Positions 1-11,177 of a stretch of DNA of 64,000 bases are shown in pieces. The notes below the pieces were generated by a model. The model saw only the letters and a program-made list of their open reading frames with translations, was not told the origin of the DNA and did not search any database. This DNA is from Hippopus hippopus (taxonomy: Eukaryota; Mollusca; Bivalvia; Cardiida; Cardiidae): the NCBI GenBank assembly GCA_946811185.2, contig OX328109.1, forward strand, positions 33,340,129-33,404,128. Reading direction: 5' to 3'. A program made the translations under genes and the position numbers. The first letter of the stretch is position 1; each line of letters starts with the position of its first letter.

Positions 1-500
1 ACGGATGGACAGACATCAGCAGCATTTCATCAAATCAATGGATCGTTTTCTAAGAAAGCTTACAATAAAAATTTACGAAAAGATTCTGGCCATTTTACAA
101 GATGGTAATCATTACTTTATTTATGAAAAAAATCCTTTCCAGAACCAGAAGCCAGAGAGCGTTGCAGTTTGGTATGGATGATCACTATCATAAGTAGGCC
201 TACTACAAACTATATTCGAATGATTGGCGTCATTTGACCTTTGACCTATTTTTTCGGGAAGGTCGAACTTTGGGCAACCGTGTTCCATGGGTGTCTATGA
301 AGATAACTCATGCTACTTGGAGGTGCTTTGGCTCACAGTGTAGATCAAGATCAGACTACACCGTGAAATTACTGTTTGTAGGCAGAACGTGCACACGTTT
401 GTATGTCGACTGAATAAAAGACTGACACCAAACAATAGTTACTTAGTAAAGTATCCCTTGTATCGAGGTGATAAATTGACGCACACGCACACAAACACAC
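1..500. other. Non-coding; one B-type core fragment
   Basis: I see no gene. Around 340-395 there is a decayed fragment with the GTAGATCAAGATCAGACTAC motif of family B, but the partner arm is missing. A short CACA-rich stretch precedes the next repeat. Confidence 0.5.
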
Positions 501-502
501 AA

Positions 503-2010
503 AAACAAGAGTGCCGTGATGGCCCTAAAGTCTGTCACCTGAGCATTTTTGACCCAAAATAACTCATTTCCAAACTCGTCTGAGATATTAAGACAGACAT
601 TCTAACAAACTTTCGTGAGTATTGGACTAAAAATGTGGCCTCTAGATTATACAAATGTTTTCAAAGACTGGACCAGTGACCCAGTTTTTTTTTTCCTCGT
701 CAAAGATGTCATCAAGACAAACATTCTGACCAAGTTCCATGGGTATTTGATTGAAAAGCTCTGCCGGCTGGTTCAGTGATTAGCGTATCTGATTCGTGAC
801 CTGGTGGTTGCAGGTTTTATGCCCAGTTGTGGTAAACTTTCCTTTCGGCGATATTTCGCCCCTCACCTCTGATGCATGTGAGAAAGTAGTCAGTGGTTTC
901 GGAAAAGAGTTGTGTCAGTACTGGTATGAGAAAGCCAGAAAACACATGCGAAGGTGCAGTGGCCGCAGTGATATCACCTAAGCTGTGAAAACGACGTTGA
1001 AATCCACTACAAAGGCAAAGACATTGGACTGAAAATGTGGTTCCTGGAGAGTTCACAAGGTTATTGAAAGATTTGACCTGGTGATCTAGTTTTTGATCCG
1101 GCATGACATATCCAAACTCATCCAACATAAAAGTAAGACAAACATTCCGACCAATTATAATGAGTATTGGACTGAAAATGTGGCCTCTTCAGTGTACATA
1201 ATGTCTTTCTAAAATTTGACCTGGTGACTTAGTCTTTGACTCGACATGATTCATTTTCATACTTATATGAGATATCATCAAGACAAACATTCTGACCAAG
1301 TTCCCTGAGTAATGGACTGAAAATATGGCCTCTAAAGCGTACACAGATTTTTTTCAGTGATTTCACGCAGTGACCTAGTTTTTGATCCGAAGTGACAATT
1401 TTGGAATTTGTCTTAGATGTCATCAGGACAAAAATTCTGACTCAGTTTAATGAGAATTGGACTGAAAATATGGCTTCTACACAAGGTTTTTCAAAGATGA
1501 CCTGGTGACCTAGTTTTTTTCACCGGACGTTACTCATTTTCAAACATGACTGAGATATCAAGAAGCCAAATATTCTAAGTGTCATGAGTATTGGACATAA
1601 AATGTGGCCTCTAGAGCGTGCACAGGGGTTTTCTCATTTCAGTTGACCTGGTTACCTGTTTTTGATCTGACGAAACCGATTTTCCAACTCCTTCGAGATA
1701 ACATCTAGACAAACATTTTGAGCAAGTTTCATGAGTATTAGACTGAAAATGTGGCCTCTAGAGTGTACACAAAATTTGATCTGGTGACCTTGTTTTTAAA
1801 TCGACGTGGCCCATTTTGAAATTCGTCCGAGATATCATCAAGGCAAAGATTCTGACCAAGTTTCATGAGTTTCGGACTGAAAGTGTAGTCTCCAGAGCGT
1901 ACACAGGCTAAAAGTTGATGACGCACGACAGACGACGTACGACCAACGACGCACGATCACATAAGCTTACCGTGAGCACTTCGTGCTCAGGTGAGTTAAA
2001 AAAAAATACT
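503..2010 (+). repeat. Segmented repeat H with about 140-bp internal units
   Basis: The block consists of diverged tandem units of roughly 140 bp. Each carries the phrases GACCTGGTGACCTAGTTTTT, GAGATATCATCAAGACAAAC, ATTCTGACCAAGTTTCATGA and GGACTGAAAATGTGGCCTCT. About nine units can be followed. It begins with ACAAGAGTGCCGTGATGGCC and ends with a run of ACGACG-type trimers and the small palindrome GAGCACTTCGTGCTC followed by poly-A. I recognise this architecture as a common bivalve interspersed repeat, but I cannot name its mobiliser. A G1 SINE sits inside it at about 761-1013. The open frames here are shadows. Confidence 0.7.
761..1013 (+). mobile_element. tRNA-headed SINE, group G1, inside repeat H
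   Basis: It has a degenerate A-box region (GGTTCAGTGATTAGCGT) and a decayed B-box (GCAGGTTTTATGCCC). The G1 body follows: CTTTCGGCGAT, CCTCTGATGCATGTGAG, TGTGTCAGTACTGG and a tail related to GCTGTTAAAACGGCGTTAAA. Decay of both promoter boxes and the lack of clear target duplications mark an old copy. Confidence 0.65.
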
Positions 2011-2330
2011 TGTACATTGTGTTTCTGTGTTAGGAAACATAGAAGTAAATGTCTCCCCATGAAAGGCCTTATGTCCTCCTCTGAAATTCTACGACAGGCC
2101 TAATATCCGCCATAGTAGATTCGTGAAGGGGCTTTGACTACAATGCCCCTTTTAGGGGTAGGGATAAATGTCCGGATTGGCTTATGTCTGCTATACAAAG
2201 GGTTGTCTTAAAGGATGTTAAGTGGTTTGTCCTTTGTTTGATAGAATTAATCTTGTAACTTATGACCTGGCCAATCTACAATCACTCTTTTCTATTTAAC
2301 CAAAATTGACATCTCGTCAGAGCCATTGGC
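2010..2330. other. Unique non-coding stretch
   Basis: No gene and no recognised repeat until the half-hairpin at 2318. Confidence 0.4.
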
Positions 2331-2366
2331 TCCGAAAATATGAAGTTTCCTATCCGTGCATATATA
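2318..2366 (+). repeat. Half copy of the GAGCCATTGGCTC hairpin element
   Basis: The stretch CAGAGCCATTGGCTCCGAAA followed by ATATGAAGTTTCCTATCCGTG matches the right arm of the long palindrome at 50697-50757. The left arm is missing here. Confidence 0.55.
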
Positions 2367-2800
2367 CATGATATATGATTATATAATAAAATTTCATTTT
2401 TACGATTAAAGACTTTATGTTCATATGAAGCTCTTTTACCTTCATATCAGCAAATAATACCTTTATATAATGAAATTATATCTTTATGTAATATAGTTTT
2501 ATCTATACCTTAGACAGTTATATCTATATACATTAATGTTTTATCTTTATATATTTCAATTTCATATTTATATATTATTGTTTTATATTTATATAATGAA
2601 GTTTTATATTCATATATTGACGTTTTATCTATATATAAAGGAATTATATATTTATATATATATATATTAATGTTTTATCTACATATAGATGGAATTATAT
2701 ATTCATATCTTATTTTTTATATTTGTATAAGGAAGTTATATGTTTATACATAAATGTTTTATCTTTATATAATGAAGTTTTATATTCATATTTTTATATC
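2360..2800. repeat. AT-rich minisatellite
   Basis: The block contains repeated phrases such as GTTTTATCTTTATATA, ATGAAGTTTTATATTCATAT and ATATATTAATGTTTTATC, spaced irregularly at about 25-50 bp. It is almost pure A+T with TATA runs and no coding potential. Confidence 0.7.
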
Positions 2801-2844
2801 CATAGTCTACAAAACGACAAAATTCTAGATTTGTTTGCTTGTAT

Positions 2845-3085
2845 TTGTATTGGAGTTTAACGCCGTTTTGACAGCTGAGGTACATATCACGGCGGCCAGT
2901 GCACCTATGCATGGCTTTCTAACACCAGTACTGACACAACTTTCTGTCCAAGTCACTGATTACTTGTTTAACATACATCAGAGGTGCAAAGCGAAAATCG
3001 CCGGATAAAAAGTTTGCTTAATCGGCTATCGAACCCACAACCAACAAGTCACGATCCAGATGCGCTAACCAATGAACTACCCGGC
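2845..3085 (-). mobile_element. tRNA-headed SINE, group G1, minus strand
   Basis: Read on the minus strand, a tRNA-like head near 3085 with a B-box-like GGTTCGATAGCCG is followed by the G1 body and the tail ending in AACGCCGTTTTGACAGC (plus strand, 2858 onward). A family A element abuts its head at about 3090. Confidence 0.65.
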
Positions 3086-3089
3086 CAGA

Positions 3090-3310
3090 CTCTAGACTTG
3101 TCGAAATCGAAAGCGTTTGCAGACGAAAAACTAAATGTTGCTCAAGAATTGGAATCTTGTTTTTTTTTTTGGAAGGGTAGGGAAAAAATGTGGAAAAAAA
3201 AAGGAGAAAATGCTGATTATCAGCATTTTCTCCTTTTCCCAAAGTGTTTTCAAAGCCTCTTTCCTTAGGGTTGGTAAAAGTTGGGATTGTTTGGTATAGG
3301 GTTGATAGGT
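3090..3310 (-). mobile_element. Family A TTAA MITE, minus orientation
   Basis: GACTTGTCGAAATCGAAAGC and GTTTGCAGACGAAAAACTAA form the left side. The centre has two nested hairpins around GGAGAAAATGCTGATTATC and its complement. The GAAAACAC/GTGTTTTCAAAG side and TTGTTTGGTATAGGGTT close the right end. Poly-A and poly-T expansions disturb the core. Confidence 0.7.
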
Positions 3311-3399
3311 GATATTTTAACGGCGAATTGGGTGAGTTGTTAAACTTTAATCTTTTGTTTGTATGTATGTTTATTTGTTTGTGCGTTCTTTGTTTGTAC

Positions 3400-3650
3400 A
3401 CTGTTTAACGCCGTTTCCATCATTGTTTAGTTATATTGCGGCGGCCAGTGCATCTATCAATGCTTGCGATTACCAGCACTTCGCACAACAGTAATCCATA
3501 ACCAAATGCTGTTTCCCCGCATAAACATCGTCGAAACAGTGTTCAATGGCGATAAGGGAATGAATATTGTCGCAATGACTATCAGCAATCCGCGGACAAA
3601 AATGGACCAGCTCCCTTCCCCGGTTTCAAGCTCTGATACCGACTAATATT
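3400..3650 (-). mobile_element. tRNA-headed SINE, group G2, minus strand
   Basis: The G2 body is visible in reverse: GTTTAACGCCGTTT, GCGGCGGCCAGTGCATCTAT, CATAAACATCGTCGAAACAG and CAATGACTATCAGCAATCC. The promoter head is decayed (CCGGTTTCAAGC, about 3622). Confidence 0.6.
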
Positions 3651-3754
3651 GTGTTGCAGTTGAATCTGTCGAAGAACCAGTTTCTGGCAGCGAAATGTAT
3701 TATAAAACTTGAACAAAAGTTGGCAACTTTTGTTCTAGTTTTACGATACATTTT

Positions 3755-3903
3755 TTTTTCTGCCGACAACCAGAACTTTTACAGGCTGTTCTGTCACGCA
3801 TTATCAGACATAATAATATCCACAATTTTTAAATGGTATGAATTAAGTTTGCCTGCATTTTGACTCCCGCATTGTTTAATTTTGGCCACTAATGTGCCTT
3901 TAA
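3755..3903. mobile_element. Family F element, right half
   Basis: It matches the right arm of the full F copy at 54179-54472: TTTTTAAATGGTATGAATTA, TTGCCTGCATTTTG, TTGGCCACTAATGTGCCTTT and a terminal TTTAA. The left arm is absent or very diverged. Confidence 0.6.
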
Positions 3904-4189
3904 AAGCTCACACATATTTGTTGAACATTTAGAATAAGTTAAAATACAATTTTACGCCAAATGAGATTTTTTTTTTCAAATCGATGATTAAGAAAGATGT
4001 ATCGGACGGTGAAATTTCAATATTTGACTGCAGCCTCTACGCAGTCTGGTATTGGTCTAAGCCGTCTGCAAATTTCACCGTTTTTTTTTTAAACCGTTAA
4101 TCCTCTACAAAATGACGAATTGACTTTTATAACCTTTTTAAAATAGCGCGGGAAAAGGAGAGAGAGAAAAAAATAAAAGGTAAACGACT

Positions 4190-4440
4190 TCTTCTCCATT
4201 TCTATTTTTTTACCATGTCAAAGAAAATTTTACTATTTCCTGTTTTAACGACCCTGAAGTAGGAGCCTTTTGAAAACCTTGTGGGAAAAGGAGAAAATGC
4301 TCCAGCATTTCCTCCTTTTCCCACAAGGTTTTCTACTCTTTCATTGAAAATTGCCATCATTTCAGCTAAATTTAATATGTTGTCTGCAAATGCTCTCAAT
4401 TTGGACCAGTCAAAAATTTTGTTGTTTGGTATAGAGTTTT
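4190..4440 (+). mobile_element. Family A MITE
   Basis: The core is ACCTTGTGGGAAAAGGAG and its inverse CTCCTTTTCCCACAAGGTTT. The right flank has TTGTCTGCAAATGCTCTCAA and GTTGTTTGGTATAGAGTTTT. An AGAGAGAG tract precedes it at 4160. Confidence 0.7.
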
Positions 4441-4768
4441 TAATTTGTTGTTAACCTATGCTTTGAATTTGGACACGTCTCAAATTTGTGTGTCTGGTAA
4501 AGAGTTCAACGATGTCTTGTTTTGCCCGATAAGTCAGGAGTTGACCAATAATTGTTTCGTCATGGTATCAGTAATAGCGTCTGATGCTTTTCTATAATAC
4601 TCCATAATGTTTTCTGTAATTGGATTTTAGCGGTTCCGATCTTCTGGGAAATAGCGTCCATCAGTCTCCATTTAGGCTTTTCTCCATACACAGATATTTT
4701 GTTTGGGACTGTTTCGGTGTGACTTTGTTATATCTTGAACACAGTTATTTAACGGTGTTCTGGTTATA

Positions 4769-5035
4769 TAATGGGGTCCCTCGTGGCTCAGCGGTAACAT
4801 GTTGGACTCGTGAGCAAGAGGCCACGGGTTCAAGCCTTACTGAAGGGACTGGGGTTTTCGTTGGAGTGTCCTTAGGTAAGACACTTAAGACCTTAGCCTA
4901 ATACTGATGAAACTGAGGACATACGTAAATAAGCAAGCTGTCGTCGTGATATGACTGCGATAACATTGAAAGCGGCATAAAACATTATTCAATCAATCAA
5001 TCACTCACTCACTCACTCAATCAATCAATCAATCA
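4769..5035 (+). mobile_element. tRNA-headed SINE, group G3, with CAAT tail
   Basis: A good A box (TGGCTCAGCGG) and B box (GGGTTCAAGCC) of a pol III promoter are present. The body includes GGAGTGTCCTTAGGTAAGAC, CTAATACTGATGAAACTG and TCGTGATATGACTGCGATA. The 3' tail is a CAAT/CACT tetranucleotide run at 4988-5035. This is the most complete promoter in the left third of the window. Confidence 0.8.
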
Positions 5036-5299
5036 AGTAAGTTACATTGGGATTCTCTTCATTGGTTTTCGTTTACTGTAGGCTTCCTAGCACCACACTC
5101 TGTCAAAGCCACTGACTGTTTTCAGGAAAATTCAAAACAACGTGTAACGCCGGTGTAGTCCAGGGCTATCCCTGTTATAAATCCTGTCCTGTTTATTTCA
5201 ACAGATCAAGGGAAGAATTTTGCCCAGTTGACAGAATTTGAACTCAGAACTCTCACTTACTGTCTTACTCGTTACGACTTAGTTACAAGGGCCTGTGTT

Positions 5300-5475
5300 C
5301 AACAATCATTCTTGATAATATTTTGGTCTGAATTTCAAGTGTTGTCTTAATTTGAAAGTAACACAATTTCTGATTGGCTAAACCAAATGGTTCAGCCAAC
5401 CAGAAATTGTGTTACTTTCTACATCTAGAATAACACTGGGAATGCAGTTTGAATGGTTGGTGAGTAAGGTGCCCA
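5300..5475. mobile_element. Family E palindromic MITE
   Basis: The centre GATTGGCTAAACCAAATGG is followed by its inverse, giving an arm pair of roughly 35 bp around AACACAATTTCTGATTGG and CCAGAAATTGTGTTACTTTC. The outer ends are CAATCATTCTTGATAATATT and GAATGGTTGGTGAGTA. It is diverged from the cleaner copies at 11958 and 56985. Confidence 0.7.
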
Positions 5476-5514
5476 AGCTTCGGCCCTTCGTTAAAGATAT
5501 CGGGCTACATGTAT

Positions 5515-5785
5515 TGTATATGGGTCCTGCTCTGATAAAAGGGTTCTAAATCATCCCCGTGATGCGCGATACCAAGTAAATCATCACATAATTATGGATC
5601 CATACAGTCCATTTTGTATAATCGACAGAACCATGACGTACACTGGTCCTTTGAGAAGCAGAAAATTGACCAATAGCAAAAACTTTCGAACCTGTCAGCC
5701 TGTGCGGGCTGTGCAGCTGTACTGGATCAACACTTTATGCAGATGCTTTAAACCTTCATTTCACAGAGGATGACTAAAATAATTT
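5515..5785 (+). mobile_element. Family C MITE, diverged
   Basis: The left end CCTGCTCTGATAAAAGGGTT and right end CTTCATTTCACAGAGGATGA match C termini weakly. The body has ATTATGGATCCATACAGTCC, TGACCAATAGCAAAAACTTT and the core hairpin remnant CAGCCTGTGCGGGCTGTGCAG. Confidence 0.6.
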
Positions 5786-6620
5786 CGTCATCAAATGAAG
5801 AGAAAATCTCAATGGTTTGGCACTTTTGTCAACCATGTTATGATGTCGTCAGTGGTAAAAGGGGCTGTATTTGTAATTAATGGGTTCTGTGTTTGATCTT
5901 GGCTGGCGGTGTCGGTCACGTGGTAGTGCCCATAAAAACATAAGAACACGAACAAAATGAAAAAAAAAAAAAACCGAACAGACAAACGCATCGACGACCG
6001 ACCAACCGATAGCCAGCCAAACAGCCAGCCTGCAAGACAGCCAGACAGGCAGAGTATATAAATAGAAAAATAAATAAATAAAAAAAATGCAATAAACGAA
6101 TAGTTCTATATCATAATCACACCGTCGTTGAATAGAAAATATAATTTACTTAATATACAGTTATTTGTTTGGCACTATTTACCCGAGGCAATAGCTATCA
6201 TGACACCGGAAACGAAAACAAAGGGAAGTAAATCTTGTTTGTTTACCTCAAAACAGTCGTCTGCAACACTGGAATCGGAGCAAAATTATGAGCTAAGCTT
6301 AGAAAGAAATTGCATTTGAACTTAACAAAGTTATTAAAAATGATTTTGCTATTTCATTGTCGCGAGGGATAAATAGATTTACAATGGATATACTTAGAAA
6401 TCGGAGAGACAACAAAGAATACTTTAACGCTTCAACTGCAAGTGGGTGGAGAATGGGTAAATTCAACGCGTATTTTGACATCTTTTATGAGACTCTAAGA
6501 TGTCCTAAGGTGCCTAGACTTATGATTGATGTTTTCCAAAGATGAATTGTGCTTTAGTAGAGAGAAGATGTGTCAAGAAAAATAAGGAACCCTATTTCAA
6601 GTAAGTCTAATTGCTACAGT
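5785..6620. other. Non-coding; CAGCCA-rich and A-rich low complexity
   Basis: The stretch at 5990-6060 is built of GACCGACCAACC and AGCCAGCCAAACAGCC steps, followed by an ATAAATAAATAAA run. The open frames near 6128-6545 resemble nothing I recognise. Confidence 0.4.
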
Positions 6621-6659
6621 ATCTACGAGGTTTAGAAATTGCCCTGTATTGCCAAATCT

Positions 6660-7240
6660 CAATTATCGTGCATACCTCAATTATCGTGCAATGAAATGTC
6701 TTCCATACAAGTATTAAAACAGGTGACTTTTTGCCGAATGTTTTGGTTACAGTGTCTGAACAGGTCACGTGACTTACATGACAATGCAAAATTTACACTT
6801 GTGAGCAAAAAAGCTGCAAAAACAGGAAAATGTTTTCAAGCAATAACTTTTGACTTTTTTTTTTTTCTATCTAAAATGTAATTAATGAATGAATATGGGT
6901 ATTCTGCAGAATCAAGGGTTTTTATTTTTACAGTTAGAATAAGTGAACCTCATTAAATGTTACGCTACAAATAATTGATTTTGCAGCTTTTTTGCTAACT
7001 AGTGTAACCAAACTTTGATTGTATGCACGATAATATAGGAAGTAGTCCAAAATTTTACAAAGGTCAACATGGCAACATTTCTTGAAAAATGCTGTTGATA
7101 TGAACCACAGAATTGGACCAAATTTCATTCAAAGATAAAACAAGGTCTGTCCAGTTTATAAAATATATGACATCATATAAAAAGCTGGATTCTGAAATAC
7201 ACAGAACTCCAGTCTCCATACATGCACGATAATTGAGGAG
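6660..7240. mobile_element. Inverted-repeat element J
   Basis: The exact 16-bp inverted repeat CCTCAATTATCGTGCA (6675-6691) and TGCACGATAATTGAGG (about 7224-7239) bounds it. A second inner copy TGCACGATAAT lies near 7025. The paired motifs AGCAAAAAAGCTGCAAAA (6803) and TTTTGCAGCTTTTTTGCTAA (6980) form a second inverted pair inside. No protein is recognisable, so it is probably a non-autonomous DNA element. Confidence 0.55.
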
Positions 7241-8318
7241 AAGAGTATACAGTTTGGTCGACTGACCTATTTTTCGAGGGGTACCTGTTTTCGAACCCAA
7301 AATGATATCCGAGTTATTTGAGAACTATGAAGTAAATGACGTCATCGCTTCATCTGAACCTCTTATTTGAATGTAAACAACAGTGTCGCTGCTGTTAATT
7401 TACGAAAATCATTAAAAACAAAACAGATATGTGCCCAATTTAAATTGGTTAAATACTTAAATTTGACCCTGAAAAGTTGCCGACATGTGACATGTATAGT
7501 CAGTGTTGATGCCAAAAAGTCACATGAATATTCTGGAATAATGTGACAAGCTTCCAAACTATGATAGATCTAGATCAGTGAATTTCGTGATCTACTAGTA
7601 TTTCGTTAGATCACTTAGGTCTGTGATTGAACAATTTTTCTAGAATACTCGCTGCTACTGAGAGAAAATGTTTCCAACCTTTTTTGTTCAGTCAGTCAAT
7701 ATTTTCAGATGTTTTATGATAAAGTGGTGTTTAAATCAATTCATAATCTTTCCTAATACGTGCGTATAAATTGATAGAAGGGACCAAAATACTTTAATTT
7801 TTGCTATTTTAGTATTCTGGTGCTGCTGTCTCGAGAGGGCCAATGGCAGCCATGACACTCATCTGTTGCTTTTATCGCGCTTCCAAACTGAAGATAACTG
7901 ACTTAGAACTGTCCATATAGATTGTCCAAAACAGTTCCTTCTTGTGATAGTAAAACCTTTCGTTGAGTTTTGGTGTACATGATGATTTTCAGTCTTTGTT
8001 TATGAACTGTTCTATAGATATTGAAAGCTTCGAAATGAGGACAGGTTTTCCCATTCACCGATTCAGCTTGTGGCATAAGATTGAAGGGTGAAAAATGTTG
8101 TTATCTTTGAATATGCATAATTTAAGCAGACTTTATAGTTATAGAGGCACTTAAAATTGATCTTTTAGATTTATAAAATGATTTTGGTAACCAGTGTTAC
8201 ATATAGATGTGCGTAAACAAAAATAGTCAGTTAAGTCCCTCGAAAGCTGGACAGTCCACCATCTTTATTTATGGATATTATCATTACCGGTTGCTGATTT
8301 TTCAATTGACCTTATTTC
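7240..8318. other. Unique non-coding stretch
   Basis: Neither strand shows a frame I recognise, and I see no repeat family. The short open frame at 7363-7557 has no recognisable domain. Confidence 0.4.
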
Positions 8319-8672
8319 TTAGTAGTAGACCCCTAATGGAAAACAGCTATTACCACTATAATATTATCATACAAAATTTGCTATGATTAAAAATGAGTAT
8401 TATTGTTCTACTTTAACCGAGCCACTTTTTCCTTCTTATAATTATTATTTATAAATCTAAAACCACTATATTCTCATTACAAAGGGAGATAATAATTACC
8501 TCCTTTTTCAGGAAACTAACAAAATTATCAACAAATAGTTTCAAGAAAGACATCAAAGGAATTTCTGGTCGGTTAAAAATGTGCAAAAGTATTATATCAG
8601 TATAAATCCTTATTTATCAACTAACAAGAAATTTTATTCCATGTTGCACTAGAAGCGTTAGGGGTCTACTAC
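8318..8672 (+). mobile_element. Family K element, copy 1
   Basis: It is about 350 bp with terminal inverted repeats AGTAGTAGACCCCTAA and TTAGGGGTCTACTACCTTA. The interior phrases CTATATTCTCATTACAAAGG and GGAATTTCTGGTCGGTTAAA recur in copy 2 at 36064. The two copies are nearly colinear, so this is a genuine dispersed family. Confidence 0.8.
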
Positions 8673-8769
8673 CTTATACTCAAATATCGCATTTGACTGT
8701 GGACCTTGTAATCTAGTGGCTAAGCTATTATATCAGACTGATGTTTTTAACTTTAATACATGTACTCTG

Positions 8770-9050
8770 AAGCTTAAACCTTTCACTAAACAATCATGTG
8801 CTTTCACAACCTTGAGAAAGGAGGTCTTCAAATCATTATGGGAAATGGTGAAAATGCTGGTAACCTGCGTTTTCTCCCTTTTCCCTCATCGTTTTCTACT
8901 TTTTCAAAAGACAAAAAAAACAGAGTAGTTATATCAGGGATCGTATATAAGATCCCTGGTTATATTGAGTAGTTATATTGTCGTCTGTAAATGCTTTCAC
9001 AGTGGACAATTTTAAAATTTTGCAGTGTTGTAAAGAATTAAACAATTAAC
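8770..9050 (+). mobile_element. Family A MITE, diverged
   Basis: It shows AAACCTTTCACTAAACAATC at the left, ATGGGAAATGGTGAAAATGC and CGTTTTCTCCCTTTTCCCTC in the core, and TTGTCGTCTGTAAATGCTTT at the right. A 20-bp local duplication with GATCCCTGGTTATAT widens the right half. Confidence 0.6.
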
Positions 9051-9530
9051 CTTTGGTAGACTAATACAAGAGAACAGAATTGATCAGATTATACATAACA
9101 TATCATAACATAATCTTTATTTGGCATAAAATATAAACGTATTTAGAGCCAATACAGATACACAAGATAAGCACAAGGTGTGAAAAGAAAAAAATGTATA
9201 TTAGTACAACTGGGGAAAAAAAGTGTGTGTCGGCAATACATGAAGTACTTCGTGTTTTCCGAAGAATATGGGAAAAAACAGATACAGGTTACGTTGAAAA
9301 AAAAAACAAATAAAATGACATGTCAGGAGTTAGACACTTCTAAAACTATTTGCTGCTAAGCGCGCCTAAATACGGCATTGCAATTGATGTGGATCAGGAT
9401 CAGACCGCACACAATGCGCAATTCGATCACTAATCCACGAAGTCTGATAAATCAACATTTCGAACTATTGAAATTTCAGCCTTTTCTTTCCCTGAAAGGT
9501 TTTTATTTTATGTCAAAGCAGTTTAACAGC
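9050..9530. other. Non-coding, A-rich
   Basis: Contains several poly-A runs and one short B-like snippet (GTGGATCAGGATCAGACCGC, 9387). No gene seen. Confidence 0.4.
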
Positions 9531-9902
9531 AAACTACGTACATGTATTACCCGATACATATTTTGACAAAATAAATAATCACGAATAATACTAAACATGT
9601 AAGCTGATAAGTGCAACCAAATGCGGTCGGTGAAGTTTCTGAGGACGGTGTAGACCAGGATCAGACTTATCAGAATTGCAGTCTGATCCTAGATTTACAC
9701 AGTAAACTACGTACATGTATATGCATTTACATATATTTTGACAATATAAGTAAAAAATTACGATTGATACTAAAGATGTAAGCTGATAAATGCAACCAAA
9801 TGCGGTGGGTGAAGTTTCTGAGGACGGTGTAGATCAGGATCAGACTTAGCAGAATTGCAGTCTGATTCTCTAAATCTACAATGTAAACTGCGTACATGTA
9901 CA
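9531..9902 (+). repeat. Tandem duplication L, two units of 172 and 182 bp
   Basis: The unit starts with AAACTACGTACATGTAT (9531, 9703 and again at 9885). It contains GTAAGCTGATAAGTGCAACC, GAAGTTTCTGAGGACGGTGT and a B-like core hairpin CAGACTTATCAGAATTGCAG. The second copy differs at scattered positions, so the duplication is not recent. Confidence 0.75.
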
Positions 9903-10194
9903 GATTGCAGATGTATGCTGATTGATTTTCATTCCCCACTTTCCAATGACATCAGTATAAACATCGTCACCTTGCATCAGACTGCCCCTTAAAAACACTG
10001 TGGAAAGACGAGAAATTACTCGTTATGTACTAGTTTTTATGTATTACATTTAATCAGACTTTAATTTCATTTTTTTTATAATCTTATAAGACAACGGTAT
10101 TATGCAAGTGGTCTTTATTTAAATTTGTTGAAGGGGATCATGTTTTAGCCTATGGACGTGTGGATGTCTTTGTTAGCCCTTCACCAGACAGCAA

Positions 10195-10425
10195 AATCAT
10201 AGATTCCCCTGAATTGAAAGCGTTTGCAGACGACAAAATAAATGTGGCTCAATAATGGGAAGGAGATAGAACAGGGTCGACTGGTTGGAAAACATGGTGG
10301 GTAAAGGAGAAAATGCTGGCTACCAGCATTTTCTCCTATACCCACCATGTTTTCAAAAGCTTCTATCTATCTTGAGGGTCGTCTAAATACTGGATTGTTT
10401 GGTAAAGGTCAGATACATGAAATGA
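10195..10425 (-). mobile_element. Family A MITE, minus orientation
   Basis: GAATTGAAAGCGTTTGCAGA is at the left. The core is ATGGTGGGTAAAGGAGAAAA with its complement TTTTCTCCTATACCCACCAT, and GGATTGTTTGGTAAAGGTC is at the right. The hairpin is long and nearly perfect. Confidence 0.75.
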
Positions 10426-11140
10426 ATTCAGGCCGATCCGAGTCTACTATCTTTAACATCAGAGGTCAAAAATCGCGCGGAATAAGGTCTTTCTTTATGC
10501 AAGACCATTAGCTTTTGGCAAACTGACCAATAGAATGGCTATTTATCATTGACCATTGAGTAGCGATCGTAAATTTGGCGGGCCGTGCAAATTAAGTCTT
10601 TTTGGGGCGAAAAAAATCTCCGCTCTAGTAATTGAAACTCCTCCATTTATATGCGTAGTTCGTCCGATATTGTGTACAACGGGGCTTTTTTTAATTTGTT
10701 ACTCAGTAAACAAGCTATTTATTTATGGTCCAACGCACCTTTCCTAAAATAGATCATTCAGGATGCTTTGGATCCATCACAAAGTCATAGCCGAGCGGGA
10801 ATCTTGAAGCCCTGGCTTCAACATCAACTTTTTAAAGCACTTCTTTTCGAGGGATAAGAGTCCCAAACGAGAAAAACCGAATATGTCAAAGCTCAACCAG
10901 AGCTTCAGTCGAGAGCTTCATCTTTGCAACATTCCTGGCTAAGCGTTGCATCGCTGCGCAAGCTGGTGGTCTGATGGCTAAGTGATCACCGGCTCCGTAT
11001 CCAGGGATCTTAAGTTCGAGAGTATTTCTCTGGATTTATTATGAAAGTATTTACGACAAAATTAATTTCTTTTTTTTCACTGCTTAATATTTTTTAGCCG
11101 TTGTTTTATAATTACTTTATAAATGAGGGATAGCACCCAG
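10425..11140. other. Non-coding; SINE head fragment
   Basis: A tRNA-like fragment at 10965-11030 (TGGTGGTCTGATGGCTAAGT, then TTAAGTTCGAGAGTATT) is the only recognisable piece. No gene seen. Confidence 0.4.
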
Positions 11141-11146
11141 TGACTG

Positions 11147-11177
<31 letters not shown>
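11147..11177 (+). repeat. GA microsatellite
   Basis: About 15 uninterrupted AG dinucleotides, followed by ACGCACGCAGAGACGC. Confidence 0.9.

Noticed and set aside
6128..6545. Two overlapping frames of about 60 codons
   Set aside because: No domain, no codon bias, and matching open frames on the opposite strand.
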